The position numbers and the translations under genes were made by a program. A DNA stretch of 64,000 bases from Eopsaltria australis (taxonomy: Eukaryota > Chordata > Aves > Passeriformes > Petroicidae), in the NCBI GenBank assembly GCA_034509425.1, contig JAVTVJ010000033.1:2232001-2296000 (forward strand). Reading direction: 5' to 3'. The notes below the pieces were generated by a model that ran no database searches, was not told the DNA's origin, and worked only from the letters and a program-made list of their open reading frames with translations. Of this stretch, positions 28,989 to 42,879 are shown one piece after another. Numbering within the stretch: position 1 is the stretch's first letter; each line of letters opens with the position of its first letter.

Positions 28989-31900
28989 CAAACAATTGAA
29001 CTAATGACTTTTCAGTCTTATTAGCAGAGATAGAAAGCATGTCCTGTTACTCTGTTTCTGCAGCCTGAATTATAAACAGCTTGAATTTGAACTACTGACT
29101 AAATTTCTTGCAAATCCAAGACTTTCCTAGAGGATATTCAGGTCAGAATAGAAGGTAGTGTATTGTACATGACACAGGGACAACACCTATCAATTACCTC
29201 CTAGCTGCACACAGGCAGCCTTCTCTTGTCTTGTGGATGACAGTGCACTGATTCACAGTGCAGAAAATCCCTAGTACCGTTTTGGATTGCATTATGTTCA
29301 ACAAAGATGGACCAGCAAGGTCAGTGAGCAGATCTCAGAATTGCCAATGGGGGCTACAACACAGCTGTCAAAATAAGCTGAGCTTACAGTCTTCATGCTG
29401 AAATTCACAGAAAGGTAAGTTCTGTGAAAAGAAAGTAGTCTTCTTTTTTTGTCTTATCCAAAAAATACAATTAGATGTACTGACATCTTGATCAGTATGA
29501 ATTGCAGACAGCTTTTATTTCTCCAAGTTGAAATCAGACAATGATATTTGCCTAAAAAGGAATCTTCCAAGAAGGGGAGGGTCCGAATTTCTCAAATTCT
29601 ATTTTTAGCAGGCCTAACAGATGTCTGAAAGGCTATTTTCATTAAAAGACACATATGGAGCAGATGCTACTAGACTGAAAAGCCTTCCTCGTGGGAAACC
29701 AAGTCAAGAGTTTAATATTGGTAAAAATCCTCTGTAAAACCTCCAATTCATACAGGTAGCAAAAATAAATAAATTAATACCAGAAGTCAAGGGCAGATGC
29801 CATTGAGGAATTTTAAAATCAAATGACATAGTATCAAACCAAATGGAGAAAAGTTTCTAGAAATAAATCAGACGTAACTGAATTCCAGATGGAAAAATCT
29901 GATAAGCCTAACTTTAAAATAATTGCCTCATTTTCTGTCTGGCTATTACCAGAAATCCACCTCCCAATGACAAGTCTACTATAAGGAATATCCCAAAATA
30001 GAGGTCATGAAGGTACAGACACATGATCAAGGTCTGGATGAGAATGTCTCAAAACCATGACAGCAAGTTTAGTCCTTCCCATCAGGTTGAACCACCATAA
30101 CAACTCCCAAATAAAAGTGAAATTTGATGTTACATAGCTAGCAGCTGATTCTGATGTCTTTGATGTGACAGACTTGACCCATTTCAAAAACGCTGAGGCC
30201 TCCAGCAATTCATATCTGGTATTACCTTCTCTACTGACGCAACAAGGTGTGTCCCAGTTAATTTCCGAAGAAGGAAGATACGTGATGATAACAGTACTGG
30301 TAAGGAGAAAACATTCCACTGTGGAGCTTCTGTAGTCCTGTCAATAGCAAATTCAGTAATGACTGGGGAATTTTTATCCATATGCTTATTTGGTGTATTT
30401 GGAACCACAGTTAATCTGTGGCAAAAACAGTCTCACATGAAAAGTCACATAAGTAAATGCTGCAGAAGGCAGCTTGCATGCCTTGGAGAAAGTTCCTCAG
30501 TTCTACAAAATGATCACAGGGAAAGCAAACCCTACAGCACTTGGAGCTCCATTGAGCTCTAAAGTCTGAAGCTGGAACAGGTGAAATATCTGCATATTAA
30601 TTTCAAGCTCTAGGGATTTAAGAGGCACTGATCAGCCTCAAGGTTCTTCCAGCACAGATGCTCTACACTAGCCAGACATTTGGATACCTCACTTAATTTA
30701 GGTGGCTAAATTCCAAGAAACCCTTGAAGTTGCTGAGTTAAAACAGCATGATCATGGTCCTTACTCAACACAGAAATGTTTTCCTTATGATGTGTAAAGC
30801 ATGACATGAACATTAGAGGGTTGCTTACATTACTAGTGAAGAGAAAAACATTAAATCAGATCCAGGACAGGCTCTTGAAACATTTTCAAGAATGTGCAAA
30901 GTGAATAGCTGGAAGCAAAAGATGGAGATCCATCAGAGAAACAGCATTCCTGCTTTGAAGCTGTAGAGATATCTGCCAAGAAGAAAACTGAGACAGACTA
31001 TGTGTGTGCTAGAACAAACAAGCACCCACTTCTAGCCATCAGACCATAGTAAGACAAAATTTTTTAAACTGTTCTTTAGATTAACTACCCAAAATGGTTT
31101 TACTGGAACTAAACAGAGATAAGAGTAAGACCTCCTGGTACTGAAGCATTTACAGGAGCACTCATCTATAATATGGCATCACAATCTTTCACTGATGCAA
31201 AGTAAGTAACAAGCCAATCCAATGGCAATTGCAAATAGTCAGATCCATGCAGATCATGGAGGCCATTTTCAGAAGGTATTTCAGGAGCTTTGTTCTTCAC
31301 CCTTACCCAAGTTCAAGATTTGAAATACGTCAACATTACAGGAGTTAAGGATGTTCTCCTTCTCAACAATATAGGTAACTTGACTGCAATTTGTCATAAA
31401 GATTTTTTAACTCTCACAGAAGGCATATAATAGAAAGTTAATTTTTGGCAACCCTCCTGGAAAGGCTGGAAATACTGATAGAGAACACTGACAAGGCAGA
31501 GCAGCAAATACACACAACATCTAGAAGACACAGAAGATACAGCTTGCAGATAGAAATTAACACAAACAAAATATCACACAGCCCAGATGCACCTCAGCAC
31601 TTCAGAATTTTAAGCAGACTGAAATGTCACTAGGTATGGCTGTGTCCAAGCATCATGAAAGGTAGAGTACACTTCTGCAGAAACAGTGATAGTATGATAT
31701 TTTTCAGACAACAGTGAAAAAGCATTAATACATTTTGAATTACCCTCAATGAGAACATACAGGTGAAACTATCAGCTGAATATGGAATTGATCAATTTAA
31801 GTGTCTCCTGAATTATTTAAGACGAACTAGCCTTCATCAGGCCTCATTCTAATCTTCAATTTACTCTAGTGAAATCTTTTCCTTTGGTACGAACTCATTA

Positions 31901-32300
31901 AAAACACATCCATCAATGAACAAGCTGTGAAGCCACATGAGGATTGCTTGCCAAATTCTATTTGGGTTAGCTGTCAGTGAATTTCACAAGGTCTGAGCAT
32001 TAATTATTTCTGAAACAGTATTTTGTAATTCCCTTAATTTTATCTTTGAGCAATTATAAGTGATCAAGGAAAAATCTGTTTCCTTTTTTTTTACTACCAG
32101 ACAATATGGGAACATCTTTCCAAAAGCCTCAGTTTATAAGATAAGAAATACAGCAGGAGCTATCACATGTGGCTCTTGAGGCAGTATTCTCATATGTAAG
32201 AATGCTATTACACTAGCCTACACCTGAGGTCAAATGTCTACTAATAGCATCCTGTCAAGCATTAGAAACTTTTTACATTAGAAGTGTTTATAAAAAATGT

Positions 32301-32430
32301 TGAAACTTTGATTTCTTAACTGGAACTGCATTTATGGCTTTCAAACCATATAATAAATTTAATATGGACCAAGACCATATTATATCACTAAAGATTACAG
32401 GCACTGATGAGACTACATAAAATCACAGAA
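32301..32430. repeat. Duplicated segment, copy 1
   Basis: The core tcaaaccatataataaattt followed by aatatgg and then attacaggcactg is shared, in the same order and orientation, with 33039-33180. The copies look roughly 80% alike by eye. This copy runs straight into a minus-strand CR1. Confidence 0.75.
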
Positions 32431-32610
32431 CCTTTTGTATTGGAAGGAACCTTAAAGATCCAACTCCCTTGCCATAGGTAGGGACACCTTCCACTAGAGC
32501 AGGTTGCTCTGAGCCTCGTTCAACCTAGCTTCGAAAACTTCCAGGGATGGGGCATCCACAACTTCTCTGGGCAACCTGTTCCAGTTGTCTCATGCTGGAA
32601 TTCACTACTG
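32418..32610 (-). mobile_element. CR1 LINE 3' fragment
   Basis: The plus strand begins aaatcacagaaccttttg and continues through tggaaggaacc, cttccactagagcaggttgc and gatggggcatccacaacttc to gggcaacctgttccag. This is the standard reverse-complement order of CR1 3' sequence. Confidence 0.9.
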
Positions 32611-33038
32611 GATTCAGCTCTATGCATGCAGCATTATCAATTCAGAACTACTTTTTGGAATGATCCCTAGTGCAACAAACAGGTAAAATATGTTGGCATG
32701 AGTAGGCCTGAAGCCTTAGTGCTGCTGAGTGGGCAAGAGAGGGAGGAGAGGCAGATGTGTGGTGCTGCAAAATTGGGGAACTACAGTTAGAGGACACTTA
32801 CGTAGAGCAGCAAGAAAGCCTAGCTATCATAACAGCACACACCTCTCTAAAAATTGTATTTTAAGTATTATGGCAACCATCTAAATAAACTGTATTCCAA
32901 AATAATGAAGAAGGGGAGCAGCAGAAATCTGGAACCATCTGATATGGGACCAAACATTGCCATGCATCTCTGTGCCTCCAAAAATGCCCTGAAATATCAG
33001 ACTTAGAGATAGGTGCAGGGATGCCTGATAAAGAGCAT

Positions 33039-33180
33039 CTGAACTGTGATTTCTTAAATGGAATTACATTTATGAATATCAAACCATATAATAAATTTAA
33101 TATGGTCCAGGACTATTTTACACCACAAAGAATTACAGGCACTGTAAATAAACAAGTGCACATCAAATCATAGAATGGAA
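33039..33180. repeat. Duplicated segment, copy 2
   Basis: Direct repeat of 32301-32430, about 740 bp away. It ends caaatcatagaatgg, the usual first bases of a minus-strand CR1, but the rest of that CR1 is absent here. Confidence 0.75.
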
Positions 33181-33734
33181 TTCTGTGAGAATTCAGAACA
33201 TTCAAGTTCTGAACCTAACTTCCTTATGAATAATACATTGACCAGTGGTATGGTAATACTTCAGTGAAACTCATTAAAACTAGATTACTGCACTCAATGT
33301 ATCACTCATGATCAATAAATCTAACTAGTAGTTATTATATCAACTTCACTGAAAACAGATGAGATTAACATCACTAAATTATCTACTCCTCAAACATTTC
33401 TTTGATATGATGACAGGCACCACACCAAAAAGTAAGAAAAAGTATTCTCTAAAACAATGCTTTTTTCTTAATAGGAAAGAACTACCTACAAAACAAATCG
33501 ATATTGCTAAAAATCCTAAAGCAACATAATATTCATACTGTCCATTGAAGAAAGCACCAGGTAAAAAATGTAAAAACCACCAAAACACAACCTTCTCTCA
33601 ACAGTTACCAAGATGAACATCTAGATGAAACCCCATTCATTTCCAGTGGGTTTCATATTTCAAGTGTGGTGTCATAGAACTACTCATTTCTAAATACAAA
33701 GATAATCGTCATCGTTACCAAGTTTTATAGAAGA

Positions 33735-33856
33735 TTCAGCATGGTGCTAGTAATGACAATAGGGTTTGAACCCTATATGGGCAACTCCCTCAAGAGCTGC
33801 ACTTGGTGATCCTCGTGGATCCCTTCCAACTGAGAGTATTCTGTGATTCTGTGGTA
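33735..33856 (+). mobile_element. CR1-like 3'-end fragment
   Basis: It ends cttggtgatcctcgtggatc, ccttccaactgagagtatt and ctgtgattctgtgg, the usual form of a CR1 3' end on the plus strand. Confidence 0.7.
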
Positions 33857-36432
33857 ATCAATGAAACCGCTGAGAAAATAGTATGAAGGTTAAGGAAGTT
33901 TTAAAAAAGTTTTGGAGGAAGTTTATTGCAGCAAGTAAAACCAAGTACAAAACAAGAACTATGGTAAAACAAACTGCAATTGAGTATTTATTTTTCATCA
34001 AGCACAAGCATACTTCATCATGAATATGAGCAAGGAAATACAACAGTCAATACAACATCAAGTTAGGCTAACAATAGTAAGCTAAACTTTTAATAAGGGG
34101 AACAGAATTAATGCAATTTTCATGAAATAGTTAATGAATCTGGGCAAGCCCTTCCCTGCCCCCCACCCATGCCCCCCCCTAAAAAAAGAAACCCACAGCC
34201 CTAAAACAAAAACAAAGCTCCACAGTAATAGGTGATAATATCTGTGCTCTGAGACATCGGCCTGGAGTAAGTGAAAGGAAGAACCTAGCAGAAAATAAAG
34301 TAGTTTATCTAAAGAAAACCCAATGTCTGGAAGAGAAGATAAGGGCAACAAAGTATTTATTTTATACTTACTGCTGAATGAACAGAAAATATAAAAATGA
34401 TAAATAACTTTAAAAAAGAGAAGGCAAAAACCACAAAAGCAACTCATAGGGTCAATATAAAGAAAACAAATCCTCACAATTACAAGACAAAAAACCCAAA
34501 CAAAACCCTAAAACCACAAGCCACACTCATGAAGGGAACCTGAACTGTTTAGAGTCATGCCCTCAAGGTCTTGAAGCCAACATCAAAAGTTAATTAACTT
34601 TGCTTGACACATACAATACTCTAACAGTTACAGCAAGCCAATATTTTGCTAAGTGTCTTGCTGTTTCTTTCAGAGTATCAAACCTTGACTTTCAATTCAA
34701 AGCCTGAAAGATAATGGGTTTTGGCTATTAAAAAAAAAAAATTATCACACAAGTAGTAATTAGCCATTTATTCACTATTTAGGTTCTTCCTCAGGAATCA
34801 AATAGTTTAATTTTTCTTTTAATCACAACTTCAGGGCAAATTAATATGGAATCTCCTAATTCTCTGAAAAAATGTAACTATAAAACACTATTCATCTATA
34901 AGAGTTCAAGTCTTGTATTTTGTATTTAATTTTTATTCTCCTCATTTAAAACAGACAGCAAAAAATGAGGCATAAACCAACATTTTTAAGGAAAAATAAA
35001 CAAAACAACACAATCAGCAATAACGTGAAGATTCACATTAGCATCAACAGTGGCTTCTAAAGAAATGAGTAGAATTTCTCAGCCTGCTCCCTGGCCAACA
35101 ATAAAAGAAAAGATACAAGAGCCAGATGGAGCTTGAAGAACTTTGATGAAAAGCAAATGACAGGATTTCATATTTAAGAGTAAAAAAAGTGACTTATTCA
35201 AATTTTCCCCCATTGGAGCAGAAATGAAAAATGTTTCATGTAATAATCATTGTACCTTGTTCTCTGAACTCTGCTCTACTACGAGCATAGAAGGTGTGAC
35301 ACGAGAGAAACTGTGCTTAAGGATGGGATTTGGTCTTATTTGTGGACTTTGTTTTTTAATGTTTTGCATGGAAAACCAGAAAAAGCACGGACTTGCACTT
35401 TTCAGTGGGAAACTGGTTATCCCCTCAGAAAAGAAGCTCCAAAAATTTTTGAGATATAAGAACTCTTATCATTTTGTCCATTTATTTTGTTTTTTTGAGT
35501 TACCAAACTGCCTCAACTTTTTAAGAAAAATTTATCAGAAAGGTTGGGCCAGATGCAGCAAAACTCTACCTACACTGTTACTGATCTAGCTCTTCTCATG
35601 AACTGAACAGTTCCATCTAACTGAATAAGTATTATTTCCTCATGGGAAATTCTCTCACATAAGCTATTCTTAGCAATAACCACCTCAAGTTGAAGCTACA
35701 AGAATGGACAAGAAAAATCAAAGACTTAAATAGATACATGCACCATGAAACTACATAGCGTTACTCTGAGTTTGTCTGGATGAAGTAATTACCAGTTATC
35801 AATTATGAGCTGTACAGAAATGGTATGCAAACTGTATTTCCACAAAAAGCATCAACTGCCAGCACTGAACTAGCATTTTCTTTTTTTACATTTCCAGTCT
35901 TCCTTAGTGAATTCAACCTGGAAGACACTACAAACATAGCTTCCCAATGGGAAGGGAAAAAGTGATTAGGTGTACTCTTGACAGAAGATGGTATAAAACA
36001 CAGGCAGCAGGAGGCAGAATGGGTTAACATGATTGGTATGACATTAGTTTCTTCTCATTTATGTGGAGAATAGAAAGAAAAATATTCATGTACAAAATTT
36101 CAGTGATAAAGTTAAAATTTATTAATGCAAGCAAAATAAGTCCAAATTATTTTAGCTATGGAAATTAAAAAATGGCTCCGTATCTCTCAATGAAACTTTG
36201 CCACAGAAAATACCAACATTTTTACAGTTTTGGTTTGGTTTCTTTTGCAAAAGTAAATTACATTTTTAAACAGAGAGAATCCAAAATCATTCTCTTTGCA
36301 ACATTTCAATAACCAGGCCTTCCACATCCATGGATAAGTCCAATAAAAGTCCAACTGAAAGCCAGCATTTATACTCTTCTCCTGGTCTGGAACCCTTTCA
36401 CTTTTAGGAAGTAGGAACTGTCATTTTTTTTA

Positions 36433-36615
<183 letters not shown>

Positions 36616-39600
36616 CTAGAAAGAAAAATAAAATACCCTTAAAAATCTATGTTGCTTATATTACTGAAAAAAAATGGATTTACATATGCATCATTACCAT
36701 ATTCTCCAAAGACAACCCTGAAAACAGCAGAATGTACATAGCAACACACAAAGTAACTGACAGTGTAAAAGGCAAGTAATGCAATACTGCCAGCACCTGA
36801 CACTGATTCTACACACTTCTGTAGTTTGTTTTTTTTTAACTGTTTTTAAAGAAAGAAAATCCTTGGTAGGCACTATGCAAACAGAACACTTCGAAGGAAA
36901 CAGAACAAGAACTTCAAGTATAACATTACCATCCAAAGGATGGTGAGAATTACTGATGCTAGATGAAAACTATTTTGAAAAAGAGTAATTTATTTTCTAG
37001 CATTTCAAAACAAAAGTTTGAACCTGTTACACTCACCTATTTTCTTACTTGTGCTACTACTTAGCCTGAAAACTGGCTAGAAGTAGTAAATCAAAGGTGA
37101 GATTCAGCTTTAGCTGAATACGGAAGCCCATATGGGAAGGTCAGACACATGTAAGTGAATGTCTTGTGAACACAGGTAAGAAAATCAAACATTTCACCTT
37201 CATCTGTTCATATGAAGAATCCTCTGACGCCCTGGAGTTTCCTGAACACTTAGACAGATATTATCTACATAAAGACACTAACATTTGGGCAGCTGAACCC
37301 CACTTTAATTAGATTCTGCTAGGCTGGCTTAAAATGGCTTTTCAGATGTTCTGGAAATAGAAAGCTCCTCAAACATTCAATTATGGTATATAATTTGAGT
37401 CAGCAGCTCAGCTCTGTCACTTCCCAAGATGGATGCTGTAACTATCAGGCAATAGTTTGAGCCCCTAGGGCCTGCTGTCTTTCTCAGAGTATGACTCTTG
37501 TGTTTCTGGTTACACACTGGCTAAGTCTCTGTCACAGTGAGAAAAACATAAGAGAGATATTCCTTACATAAAACACTCCCTGGTCTACTGGTAAGATCGC
37601 TCTCCTGAACTGAACTGAATATTCAACCCTTTTAACACTGAAGACAGTCTAGGAAACACTGCCACCCTCTCACCTACCACCATATTTCAAGAAAGAAACA
37701 AAAAGATCAACTCCAGCACTTCCCCATTACTTGATGGAAAAGGCAGACATTTTGGTTGTCAACATTTGTTTTATTACCTTTCAAGTAAATAGCTTTGGTG
37801 ATATCCAATGGGCAAAAAAGAATGAGTTTCAGTTAGTGAACAGAATCTCCATCTGAAAGTCTTAAAAACCCCTAATTTTACCCACTAAAGATCCTAATTC
37901 CTTCTTTTACATGAAATTCAGCCAGTTAAGATATAAAAATTACCTCTCTGGAGCCCAACAGATAAAAGTCATACCCTATGCTTTGCTTAACATACTTCTC
38001 TAGTTAAAGAAGAATGAATTTTATTCTTTAAGTAGTAGCTGAAAAACATCCCTGAATCAGTAGACTGCTTCAACAGAATGTCCATGCTCAAATAAGATTT
38101 TTGGTAAGAAAAACCAAAACTATTAAAAATGCATGAACGATGATGCTTAAAATAATAACGTAAACTTAAATTTTAGGAGCTTGATTTGGATACAGTCAAA
38201 CTGATTTTTATCAGAAGAGTCATATATACCCTTACCACTATTACAATTGGAAAATATTTTTGTAAAAGAGACTACATTTATTAATTATGGATGAAGATGT
38301 CTGGCACTAAATCAGTAACACTGAGCAAAAATGAGAGGGTAGAAAGTGTAAAAAGATACATTTTAAATTAGAAATTCATAACACACCTATTTCTTTTTCT
38401 GATATTCAACATTGCCATAAACAGCTCTAAATATAATACAATTCCTTAAGCTTTACTGAAATTAAAATGTTATTGTTTGATGCAGAAATAGTTTTCATAT
38501 GAAGAAAAACTGCCCACAAAAACTTTCAAAAAAAAACCAGTCTAGTGTTGGATGAATATTTTCAACACTGCGAATCAGAAAATTAAAAAAAAAAGCAACC
38601 AGAACTGAAGGAGCAGCTGATATCGAAGCAGCTTTTATCGTGTTCAGATAAAGCTCTGGAACAGCTACAGATGAAATACATTTTGAATATCAAACAAGGA
38701 ATAAGCAGGAGAAAGAATTTTGACTAAGTCACAGGAAACATTTCAATAATTACTCAATGAGTTTTTGGATTACAACATGACTTTTGGAGTTTTTACAGTT
38801 TTAAGCACTAGATTTAATTTCTAACTGAAGCAGGGTGAAGGGATGGGGATGGAGACAGGTGGAGAGAAAATACATTTTATTTTTTAAGCATAACAAGAGT
38901 TGGATTAAGAACAAATTTCCAACTTCAGAAACAGTGATATTAGGACACACTGAACAACACCTACAGCTAAACAAAAAAACCTGCTAAAAGCAAGAAATTC
39001 CTAGAAAGGAGAAGCACCATACTGTCTAAGGTAACTTACATGAATGAAGAAAATTAGCCATATGGTTGACCTATGTACACTTTCTCTCTTCTCAGAATGA
39101 TGAAATAAACAGAACACATTTTCATAGCATGGCCATAATGCATACTTGAAAAGGATTTTGAAGGTAGAAAGAAATACAGCTGGATACTTAAACTTATTTA
39201 GTAACCTAAGTACCTATGAAGGTGGATACCAATGTTTTGAAGCAACAAGGCACATTGTTCTACCACTTTCAAAGAAAGATGGGTGTCCTAAGTACTTTTT
39301 CAAGTTTAAACTCAGACAGACCCTTTTTCAAAATTATTATAGGGTTGTTTTACCCAGAATCAAGCAACTTGGATAAAACCATTTGATAAATATTACTACA
39401 TCCAAACTTGCAAACTGAATTTGAAGCCTAAGTTCTACTGAATTTTCCACCTGATTCAGGTCTTCAAGTGATTCATCACTTGGCAAAAAATGCAGTCTAT
39501 ATTCTTGAGTGATTTATATGACTGTGTTCATAGCTGATATTGTGCGCATGATCACTTGCATTCCATTCCACTGACTTGTACACAATCACAGCAGCTGCTC

Positions 39601-40001
39601 ACGTCACTGTACTCTTGTAGGATAAAATCTCTCACTTTTGGCTCTTCAACTTCTCTTACCCTTTTCTTGAATAAAATTGTTCACTCCCCTCCAAAAGCAA
39701 ACACAAAAGGGGTCAACCACTGCCAAAATCACTTTGGACTCCATTTTGATGCCAGCTACCTACAGAGGTTACTGGATACACTGACTTGCAACATACTTTA
39801 CTGTTAATACCAATTAATAGAGCCACAAGATTATCAGCATAGTGGTAAAAGTTATCTCCTATTATATTGTTAACCATGCCTACTGCAAAGCTCCAGTGGG
39901 GCTAGGGTGTGTTAGATGTTACAAAAACTTAGGAATTCTTTATCCCAAGACATGTACAATTATAATGAAAATAATAGTCCACAGAAGAAATTCAAAATAA
40001 T

Positions 40002-40006
40002 GATAC
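40002..40006. repeat. Target-site duplication GATAC, left copy
   Basis: GATAC directly precedes the TGTAGTGG terminus of the LTR and is repeated exactly at 41568-41572. Confidence 0.75.
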
Positions 40007-41567
40007 TGTAGTGGTTTTCAGTTAGCCTACTCGAGCTTCTGGCCAAATGCCAGCACACTTACCAAAATTTACCTGATGTTTGTTGTGAGATGAGGATTAG
40101 GAGTAGGCAAAGCAAGCTCAAACTTTATAAAGAAAGTTTATTAATACACCCCAGACAAAGGAAAAAACAAGAAAAACCAGAAAAAACTCCTCAGACCATC
40201 CCTCCTTCCCCCACCTCTCCATTTCTTTCTCCCTGACAACATACAAAAGACAACACTTCGACCTCCAGTCAGTTTACCACCTCTGAAATAGCTCTCATAT
40301 CAGTTCATTTAGGGAGAGAAGTTTCTTTTGCTTATACCATGGATTCTCTGTAAGAAAATACAGTTTTTTATGGGTCTTTAACCTCACCATCAGCTGCCGC
40401 CTGGAAGAAAGATCTGCTGGTGGTGGATCCCTCCCTCCCACCATAGTGGGTCATGAACAGTCCACGTGGCACCTTTGTAAGGATGAACAGTTCAATTGCA
40501 GCAACAAAGAAAATCCATCCCTTCTTCTGTGCTGAGCAACACAGGTTCCCCTGACAACTCAGGTTCTCTGGCATTCCCCCAGGACCAGGGCTCTGGGTCA
40601 CAGCCTCTCCTCTCTTTTGGTTCCAGTTTCTCATCAGGCTGTACTTTTTCAACACCTACTTGTCTTTACCCAGGTATTTCAGTTCACTGGCTGCAATTAG
40701 AACCTCACATCCCCACTTTGGACTATGTCTTCATAGATTACAGGGAATTTATTAGCTCAGTCCCCAACCATGATTCTCCAAAAGAATTTTCAGCTTCACT
40801 CTCGAAGCACTTCTCATGCTCCTCCCTCTACGCACCGGTTCTGCTTTCCTCACTGACTGTAAAGTCTCTATGCTGCATTTATGTAGATGTCCTCACTTGT
40901 TCCTCTCTCTGTGCAGGGAAGGATGGGTGTCTGGCAGTTTAGTCCAGGCATGGACAGAGTTAATCTCTGTCTCTCTCTCTGGCAGTGTGATGATCCCGCG
41001 CTCTTTGCCGGGCTGTTTGAACAGGTCCGAGCTGGATGGCAGAAGCTCTCAGAGTCTCTGTGCCTGGCTCTGCGGAGCTGGCTCGGCCTGCTGGGGCTAT
41101 CTGGGCCCGGGGTGACAGGGCAGGGCCTGGCCCGAGCTGGATGGAGCCGGCCCGGTCCTTGCCTGGCCCAGAGCAGGGGCCTGGCCCTGTCTCGTGTAGC
41201 TGACATGTCGGCTGAGCTGTATCTGCTGAAAATTCCAGCCGGTTCCTTCCCCATTCCCGGCTGCAGCGGCACGGCCGCCCTAAACCTCCCTTCCCCCTCC
41301 CCCTTCCTTTGGAAGAAGGGGGGGCCTTACCGCGGAGAGAAGCAGGAGATGCTCCTCTCTACACAGCAGCAGGTCAAAAGAGGAAGAGGCTCAGAGGTTC
41401 TCGGCTTATATATGATTTTTCCTCTAAGGCAGATCAACTTTTAATTGGTTTATCTACATATCAATCCCTAAAACTACCTGGCTCTCTCTCTCAGGAAGGA
41501 AGTTGTATTACTTCCTGCAGCATAGGTCAGTTCCTAGCTTTTGACCCCTCCTGACTAACCCAGGACA
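40007..41567 (-). mobile_element. Avian endogenous-retrovirus LTR (solo), 1,561 bp, intact target-site duplication
   Basis: On the minus strand the element starts TGTCCTGGGTTAGTCAGG and ends GAAAACCACTACA, giving TGT...ACA termini. It is flanked by an exact 5-bp repeat GATAC (40002-40006 and 41568-41572), the length expected for ERVL-type insertion. A TATA-like ATATATAAG lies at about 41405-41413 (minus) and an AATAAA at 40136-40141 (minus). The interval 40890-41340 is strikingly GC- and CpG-rich compared with its surroundings. Open frames of up to 185 codons inside it have no recognised product. The subfamily was not identified. Confidence 0.8.
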
Positions 41568-41572
41568 GATAC
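41568..41572. repeat. Target-site duplication GATAC, right copy
   Basis: GATAC directly follows the CAGGACA terminus of the LTR and is identical to 40002-40006. Confidence 0.75.
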
Positions 41573-41973
41573 AGAAGCAAAAAAATTATCCATGAAAATA
41601 AATTTTCTCTTCTTAGATTACTGCATCTTCACATAGAAATATGCCATTAATGGTTTGATGATTTTTTCCCCTGAGTCTAAATGTGAAAATAGGTTTTGCC
41701 TTCTTTAAATAAGATACACAGAAATTATAAAAATGACAGTTTTTCATAATTTTGATATATAGTATTTATTTATACAAGTTGCTTCATTTAATTGAGGACA
41801 TAATTTTTCTAACAAGCTAATTGTTAATCGTTGAAAGTGCTAAGATCAAATAGAATGAGAGAGTCTCAGGGCAAGCATGGACTATCGGAGACAAAGTTTA
41901 GGCTGAACGTAACAGCAGAGCATATTCCATCTCTCAGTTTTTCATGTTACCATAGAGAATTGCCACTATTATA

Positions 41974-42030
41974 CAAAATAAAATAAAATAAAATAAAATA
42001 GAATTAAATTAAATTAAAAATAAAATAAAG
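41974..42030. repeat. (AAAAT)n pentanucleotide microsatellite
   Basis: Five uninterrupted aaaat units are followed by degenerate aatta and aaaat units. Confidence 0.95.
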
Positions 42031-42879
42031 ATACACATCACACTGCTCTTGAGTATGCAGAAAACCTTGAAAAAGTGATCTAAGTGCAAACCAGACTGAA
42101 AAAACAATTTAGAAGTGTAAACTATGTTCTTCCTAATAACCTTAAAGTAATAGTTTCAGTGCCAATATCAACTGCATTATTGAACAAAAGAATGAGAATT
42201 ATACAATGACTTTATATACTGTCACTGGAGATGATGGTTCACGCATGCTCCTTCAAATATTTAAGAGAAACATCTCATTCATCAATGAAGAAGGGAAAGT
42301 GAAGTCCAAATAACTGAAGAGAGATTAAACATCTTTGAAATCCAAGTGACAAGAAGTGAGCGCAAAACTGCAAGCAGGAAGAAAAAGGGCATGCTGAGAA
42401 AATTGCCCAGCCTATTCAGTACGATGTTATTTTGACATTCTGATTGGTGGAAATTTATTTTGCAGGAAAACCACACAAATACAGATTTGCCTTGGTTTGA
42501 CCTCTGAATACAAGTTCCTATGAGTTGCAGTACAAGTCACATCTGAATTTCAGTGAGCCTTAATCTAACAACTAATTTTATGACCCTAATACCTGTATTT
42601 GTTTTAACTAATCAACATTCCTTCAAAAAGAGCATGTTTCTAAAAATCCAATCTACCTTCAACTTTCTTTCATGTTTCAGTAGGGACTGGTACCCATGTC
42701 TGTAACACACTTCTAAGTACACTGAAGAGATTAGCTATCTAAAACCTATACCATAGTAGTAGTAGATAGATAGTAATTATTGATATATTATGTTTTGACA
42801 TTTATGAGTCATAATAGCAATAATTTGAAGTTTATCACAGTATGCCAGAGTCCTGCCCAAAAGAAAGATAATTTTTCTA

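Noticed and set aside
40887..41444. 185-codon plus-strand open frame as a gene
   Set aside because: It lies wholly inside the LTR, in the GC-rich block where stop codons are rare. No domain is recognised.
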